In this document: positions 58,094-64,000 of the stretch, piece by piece | Layout: each line of letters opens with the position of its first letter | Numbering within the stretch: position 1 is the first letter of the stretch | NCBI GenBank assembly: GCA_030737835.1 | Contig: CM060854.1 | Location: 10,225,272-10,289,271, forward strand | Length of the DNA: 64,000 nt | Source of the DNA: Acorus gramineus | Taxonomy: Eukaryota > Streptophyta > Magnoliopsida > Acorales > Acoraceae | Direction: 5' to 3' | The notes under the pieces: generated by a model | Databases searched by the model: none | Seen by the model: the letters and a program-made list of their open reading frames with translations, nothing else | What the model was told of the DNA's origin: nothing | Made by a program: the position numbers and the translations under genes

Positions 58094-58620
58094 GAAAAGG
58101 AAATTCAAAACTGACTAAAATCCATATAACTCCCTGACTTTTCTTGAAATCCATATAACCCCGTGAAAACACTTAGTAAATCCAAATAACCTCCTGAATG
58201 AAATTTTTGTCGACGGATGATAAATATTTTATGAATATTCTGTTTGGTTAATCCTGACTGAAAACACAATATACTAAAAACCACCCCATATAATGTATTA
58301 AAAATGTAAAACATTCTATGAAAAATACGATTTTACCCCTCTGAATAGATTATAAACCCTATTCAGAGGAATAAAATCATAATTTACAAATGATATAATG
58401 CATTTTTAACACATTGTAGGATTTTTTTGATATACCGTGTTTTCATCCAGGGTTAACTAAACATATATTTACAAAATATTCATCATATGTCAATAAAAAT
58501 TTTATTCATGGGGTTATTTGAATTTACTAGATGTTTTCAGAGGGTTATCTGGATTTCAAGAAAAATCAGGGGGTTATATAGATTTTAGTCAGTTTACATG
58601 GGGTTGTATGAATTTTTCCC
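58094..58620. mobile_element. Near-complete foldback MITE, about 525 bp
   Basis: The arms pair almost throughout: left ACTGACTAAAATCCATATAA, right in reverse complement ACTGACTAAAATCTATATAA. They meet at a centre CTCTGAATAG/CTATTCAGAG near 58340-58365. No target duplication was settled. Confidence 0.8.
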
Positions 58621-59164
58621 AAGAAAAAAATGATTTATAGCTTCAGCAGGAATAGAGGTTGACATGGATGTGCATGCATTAGAAGGTCAATGTCACCTTC
58701 AGAAAAACTGCCATTATGTTGTTCTTCTTCCCCTTGTCATAGTAAATATATAAATATATGATGGCCTATGAATATGATGCCCCAGAATATCGAGTACTGT
58801 AGTAAAATCTGCTATTACAATAGAAACATGAAACATTAGTACGAGTATATTGTAAACTGGTATATATAATGTTAAAGGCAGTCCCAATGCAGCTAGCCTG
58901 GCATGGTTTGATTAATATGCTTCATGTAAAATATGAATATCATAAGAAAAAAAAATGCTTAAGCAAATTGTATATACTTACAAAAATAAAAATAAAAAAA
59001 ATTACACACTTCATTTAATGAAATATACACTTTGTCTGAGATTGTATGTGGGATTGTGTTAAATTTTACAACAAAAATTAAAATGGTTAGGATGTCATAT
59101 ATGTGTTATCCAATTCCATAGCACATATATGTGGAGCGTAATTACAGTGAATAGCCCATGAGAT
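58621..59164. other. Intergenic, nothing recognised
   Basis: AT-rich. 58649-58700 (AGGTTGACATGGATG...GGTCAATGTCACC) weakly recalls the start of the duplicated segments at 2480 and 46995. Confidence 0.35.
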
Positions 59165-59424
59165 GGGATCGGATTAGGTCCAACCCACATTAGATAATTT
59201 GATTGTCCAATGTGTTCGTGACCATCTGATTTTATCACTTTAAGATACACAATTTAATTGAATTTTTGAAAAAGAAGTGGTAGAATTTTATTGAATTCTA
59301 GAAAAAGAAGGGTTATTAATTTTTTGAGGATTCATATTTAAAATGATAAGATCAGACAGTCACGAACACATTGGACAATCAAATTGTTCAATTGTTCAAC
59401 AAGGATTGGACCTAACCTGATCTC
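59165..59424. mobile_element. Small foldback MITE, relative of 39805-40003
   Basis: Ends GGATCGGATTAGGTCCAAC and, in reverse complement, AGATCAGGTTAGGTCCAATC. Both arms contain AATTTGATTGTCCAATGTGT and TCGTGAC. Confidence 0.8.
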
Positions 59425-60329
59425 CATGTGCTATTGTTTCATATGGGCGAATGCAGCAGAATTTCTTTTTCTTTTCTAGTCATTTTGTACAATTCATGAC
59501 TAACCTAATTTTTTTTTATAAGAAAAAATAGATTTTACTATTCGATTTCGTTACTGAATTCAATTTACAAAATCCGGGAGCAGGAAAGAAGGGAAAGAAA
59601 ATCAAATGTTTTACAAATTTATTTTCGATTTAGTTAACCGAACTGAATAAAGTGTAAAATGTGAGATATATAGGTTCCCTATAGACAGATTGACAAAAAA
59701 TAACAACCATGGCAGTTTCATGTATCACCCATCATATTATCAAGGACCCTTTGCCACCACACATTTGTGCTTCAAAGAAAAACAAAGTCTCCTCACCAAC
59801 CCTAAGTCAATGCTTCCAAAGAAAAACAACACGGAGTGGTGATACCGACATGTTTCATAGACCGACTTTTCTATTGCATGATCAGTCAATGTTACAACGG
59901 AAATCCTTTTCGACACTGTTTTGCTAAGCACACTACGTGAAAGCCTGAATAACTCTTATGGATCTTCATGCGCCAACGCATCTATCTCCTTCACGTTGAT
60001 GACTTGGTAGTCACTACCGTGTTTTGACCGGCCTAACCGTCAACTGGGCTAAGAGTAGAAGAGTACGTACGCATGATTCTCGCCTTGGGTTCGATCCGCC
60101 TCGTCAACAGTTCCGCATGTTACGTCTTCAATCAGCTACACTTTTATTGTGGAAATATCTCCGGGTCACGGTCTCCGGGAACTGGTCATCCCTTGCCCAA
60201 GCCCAAGTCCCAACTCCCACCACAACTGTGGAGATAAGAGCGTCGATACACTCTCACCATGTTTTGCAGTCTTGTGATTAATGCATTATCACACTCTATG
60301 TGATTTTACCGTAGCGTATGACAACGTAA
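59425..60329. other. Intergenic, with a tRNA-Pro-like scrap
   Basis: No gene. 60071-60109 reads CATGATTCTCGCCTTGGGTT then CGATCC, close to the D-stem/anticodon region of plant tRNA-Pro joined directly to a B-box. It cannot fold as a tRNA and is at best a degenerate SINE head or a tRNA relic. Confidence 0.3.
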
Positions 60330-60871
60330 ACAAGAAAAATATGCTATTGTATCTCAGTATATACTTCATTTTGTATACCAACATGTATTTCAATGGGCCG
60401 AAGAGTGTATGATTTTTTTTAAAAAAAAAAATGTGTGGGCTGTGGATGGGACTACATTTGGGGCGCTGGTCATCATTTTCTGTGTAGATGAGAGGCATCC
60501 GTGGTGTGAATGCATGGTATATTGTTTTGGATGTTGAAGAAGACGATGAAACAAGGGTATTTTAGACTTTTCAAACATTTTTAATGGTTTAAATGAGATT
60601 TCAGTGGTCATAGCACAACGGTTCAGGGTTCACCGATAAATTCTGGGTTTGAGTCTTGGTGCTGACTTACCCACTTGTTTGTTGGCGATTATTCAAAAGA
60701 ATTTTCTGTGGAACCGAGGCAAACAGGCGGAGGTAGCCTTCCCAGCTCGACCGTAAATAATAAAAAAAAAAACATTTGACCTAAGCTCACAGAAATTGAC
60801 TGTAAGGGCACTGATGCACAACTTATGAAATTTTGATTTATATAGGGGTATTTTGACAAAAAAAAAACATA
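60330..60871. repeat. Dispersed repeat interrupted by a SINE
   Basis: 60330-60480 resembles 50080-50225. 60500-60605 and 60770-60871 match 33060-33540 on either side of the SINE, giving an empty-site comparison. Confidence 0.65.
60606..60768 (+). mobile_element. tRNA-derived SINE, copy 2
   Basis: Starts GTGGTCATAGCACAACGGTT, B-box-like GGGTTTGAGTCTTG, then ACTTACCCACTTGTTTGTTG and GGCAAACAGGCGGAGGTAGC, ending in an A run. It is the same family as 4009-4201. The unoccupied site near 33110 reads continuously across the insertion point. Confidence 0.8.
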
Positions 60872-63641
60872 CAATAATGATTTTTAGGCCCCAATTGATA
60901 GACCCCATCCCAAGCCCCATGAGGTGGCAAGTTTGAAATACCTATATTACCCCCCTCCCTAATTAATCGTTTTAGTATTCCATAACCGCCCCATTAATCC
61001 CGAGGTAGTTATGATTTGTGATATCTTTCTGTTTTTGAATATTTATTTTCAATTTGACGTCAAAAAAATTCACGATTCTCCATTTCTGATTTGTGAATAA
61101 TCGGTTGATAGGAAAACAAATATGAATTTCATTTTTTATTTAGATCTGGTTGGTGTATACGAGGTGAATTCAAGATTTTTTTTTCTGTGCGATCTAATTC
61201 TGGGGCAAAAAGAAATTGATACATCCATGTTAGGTTTTTTCGGATCCCAAAAATTACAATATTTTACGATTTTTTAGTTTTCAGATGGATTTGAAAACAA
61301 ACATCGAATTTTATTTTTGTTTCAGTTCGATCGGTGGAGAAGAGAAGAATTTGATTCATTTAGTTTTAAGTGACCAGTTTATGGTGCAAACAATGGCGAT
61401 CTATTCAGGCTAGTCCTTTTTCGATCTGAATAAATTATGTTGATTTTGATTTTTCGTTATTCCTTTGAATCATCATATACATGTATTGAATCTGAATTTA
61501 ATTTTAAATTCAGATACATGGCCTGTATCTTGATTTATATGCATTGTTGTGTACCAGGTATTATCTGTACAATCGTTTTATGATTGTGTGTTTGTGTATA
61601 ATTATGCATAATGTGTCATTCATGATATTTTTTAGCTTTGTATCAGCATTATTCGACTCATTCAAATTTAAGATTTTCAAATACAGTGCACATTCACTTG
61701 TATTGAATGTGTATTCGATAATTCAAATTCCAGATACACCTGTATCTGAATTTGATATCTAACCCATTTTGATGGTTGTTATTTATATTTTCATGGATTT
61801 AATTGATGTATAGCTGATTAATATTTAATTACTTATTGTTGGTATTTTGAAGACCTTTTATGAATTTTCTGTGCAGTGCTCAGTAGCATATAGGCCATAA
61901 TTGTACATTTGGATTTTCAGATACATTACTGTATCTTAATTTAATAATATGTGGTTGATGTTCTAAGTTTTCACCAGGCAGTGATGGTGATTTTATGGAG
62001 GACACATGCGAAGACTCAATTCATTTGGATGACATCAATCATTCATGTTCTGTGAAAACCAATTGCCGAATGAATTATTTGTTGTGGCTGGTCAGCAAAA
62101 TATATACGAGATACAACTTGTTTTTGAAGATGCGCAAATCGCGGCAACAAAAAAAACTACTGTGAAGCTTTAGAAACAAGTTGATGAACATAGTTGATCA
62201 ACATGTTTTATACAACAATTTCAGATATAATTGATTCAGATACATAAAGTGTTTACAAAAACATTAAGATATTTTCATCAAGGGATTATGTTTTATAGAA
62301 CATGAATACAACATTTCAGATACAGTTGAGTAAAAGCTCTTTTTCTTGTAGTGCAAATTATAAGTTTGAAGATATTAATACACTATATATTTTGATTCAC
62401 GGCACATACAACTTCTTAATAGCATGTAATGTGACTAATGGGATCTCTATTTCTCCATAATTACTCCAGATTCAGATATTTTTGGTTAACAGGTTTTCAG
62501 ATACAGATACAGTTGATTCAGATACATACATTGTTTACAAAACATTAAGATATTTTCATCAAACCGATATATTCTAATTATCAAATATAAGACAATAATA
62601 CATGATCTACATTTATATGACATTTCAAGCATATCATTTGATTATTTTCAATTGCTCATTCAATCAGATTTTGTTTCACTGAATTAAGAAACAGTTACAT
62701 ATTATATACATTTTCAGATATATGTCTTTGATATATGTATTCGTTCATCAGTTTTTTGTTTCCTCAAAAAATGAACTGTGTACACGAGAAACCCTAAAAC
62801 AATTGAAAAATGTCAATTTTTTTCCTTTAATCTAGATACATTGGTAGACAAAGACAATGTAGCAGAAACAATTTCGTTATATATTTGAGATTTAGCACAT
62901 GCTTCCAAACCTAAAAAAAAAATTCAGATTTTGTTTGGATTCAGATACATGTACTTGAAACACTAATTTCAAACTAATCTTTTTTAGATTTCAGATGCAC
63001 GTATCTGAAACACTGATTTTTCAAATGGATTTCAGATTCAATCAGATTAACAGGAGACCAGAAAATGGAAGGGAATCGTTTCATATTTAATTTTGAAAAT
63101 CAGATATTTTGTCTTATAAGAAGTACAAAAAATTAATCTAGATTGATTTGTTTATATCGCCAAAAAAAAAAAAAAAACCGCGACGGTGAAGTTTCGATTG
63201 TGGCAAGAAATCTAACATTTTTTTTTGCCATTGTTGACGATCTGTTTGGGGAAGAGAATAGGATGATATGAACTTTTCATAGTCGATTTTTTTTTTGGTT
63301 CGTATGGTTTTGCCCAATTTGGAAACCCTAAGTTTTAAATTTTTTTTGGGAATATGTTCAGACGGGGGAGAGGATTCAATGATCCCCCCTTTTTTGAGAT
63401 TCTGTTACGAGGATTAATGATGAGGAGAGGATTCAATGATCCCCCATTTTTTAGGGATTTCATTACGAGCATTAATGTTGATATTAGTTAGTTAGAGCCA
63501 ATTTTTAAAAATCTTAGAAGGGTAGTCATGTCATTGTCATTGTGGTGGTTTGAAAAAGTGAAACAGAGAACCAATAGGAGAGTGCCACCTATTGGAACTC
63601 ACCAATGGGGCCTAATTTCTGGGTCCCAGGTAGCAGGACTG
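60872..63641. mobile_element. Mutator-like element, copy 2 (about 2770 bp)
   Basis: Same ends as copy 1: left CAATAATGATTTTTAGGCCC, right in reverse complement CAGTCCTGCTACCTGGGACC, with CCAATAG...GCCACCTATTGG blocks near the right end. ACATACAATAAT occurs on both sides, so the target duplication and left border are ambiguous by a few bases. The interior is AT-rich with about fifteen AGATACA/TGTATCT motifs but without the tandem arrays of copy 1. No transposase was found. Confidence 0.78.
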
Positions 63642-64000
63642 ACATACAATAATATAACAGGGGTATATATGCAAAACAAAACCCATTTTTATTTTATCGA
63701 TGAATATGGGTGTGGTTCATTTATTTTATTCTATTTTATTTATTTTATTATTAAAAATAATTCATTTGGATTAAAGGGGTTGAACATCATATTATTTTAT
63801 TTTATTTATTGGGTGTTTTTTTAGATTTATTAACATATTATATTATTTTTAAATTTTATATTCACGCAAATCGTGCATGGGTGAAGATTAGTATATTATT
63901 AGTTTTCTCCCACCCACAATGTGCATGTAAATAAAAATATATTTTGAAAAAGCTGCCCATAACCAATACTCTCAATGTTTTTCAATTCATTTATATGCGA
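63642..64000. other. Right edge, AT-rich, nothing recognised
   Basis: TTTTATTTTATT-type low-complexity sequence, with no gene. Confidence 0.5.

Noticed and set aside
59960-60020. Short Copia-like reverse transcriptase scrap (HVDDLVV)
   Set aside because: A single short motif with no flanking similarity; could be chance.
60052-60110. Functional tRNA gene
   Set aside because: Arms do not pair and the sequence between anticodon region and B-box is missing.

Overview
The window is nuclear DNA of a flowering plant. It is AT-rich and has spliced host genes with GT-AG introns, and dense nested plant transposons: PIF/Harbinger, Mutator-like, hAT-type MITEs, LINE, SINE and a Copia fossil. The species cannot be told from the sequence alone.

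The host content is a tandem, same-strand (minus) array of leucine-rich-repeat receptor-like kinase genes of the malectin-like LRR-RLK subfamily I type. Copy B (14317-40755) can be assembled by hand into a complete 13-exon gene. All splice phases agree and give 901 residues: signal peptide, malectin-like ectodomain, three LRRs, one membrane helix and an RD-type protein kinase. Its coding sequence is only 2.7 kb, but introns swollen by transposons stretch the gene to 26 kb. Copy C (48467-54220) repeats only the first three exons (signal peptide plus malectin-like domain). No LRR, membrane or kinase exon is visible between it and copy B. Copy A is a scrap of malectin exon at the left edge (about 1-92). 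Upstream segments (2460-3060 and 46975-47560) and parts of intron 2 (35400-36650 and 50470-51260) are duplicated too, so the array arose by segmental tandem duplication.

Left flank (0-14 kb): copy A scrap, microsatellite, a 1.4-kb foldback, an AT foldback MITE, a SINE, a terminal-inverted-repeat element holding five palindromes, a CpG-rich MITE in a TA repeat, a decayed PIF/Harbinger element with both of its genes, and a 2.9-kb Mutator-like element with a 9-bp target duplication and an interior full of AGATACA motifs. Gene B (14.3-40.8 kb): introns carry a purine/pyrimidine foldback, a Copia fossil, two LINE scraps and many MITEs. Between B and C (40.8-48.4 kb): nested foldbacks and a minisatellite-bearing element. 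Right flank (54-64 kb): foldback MITEs, a second SINE copy of the 4-kb family, and a second copy of the Mutator-like element.

The items most worth a second look are the duplicated ectodomain cassette upstream of a single kinase module, the mosaic (gene-conversion-like) identity of exon 2, the AGATACA-rich Mutator-like pair, and the palindrome array near 5.1 kb. No RNA gene, CRISPR array or ordinary intact gene other than the receptor kinases was recognised.
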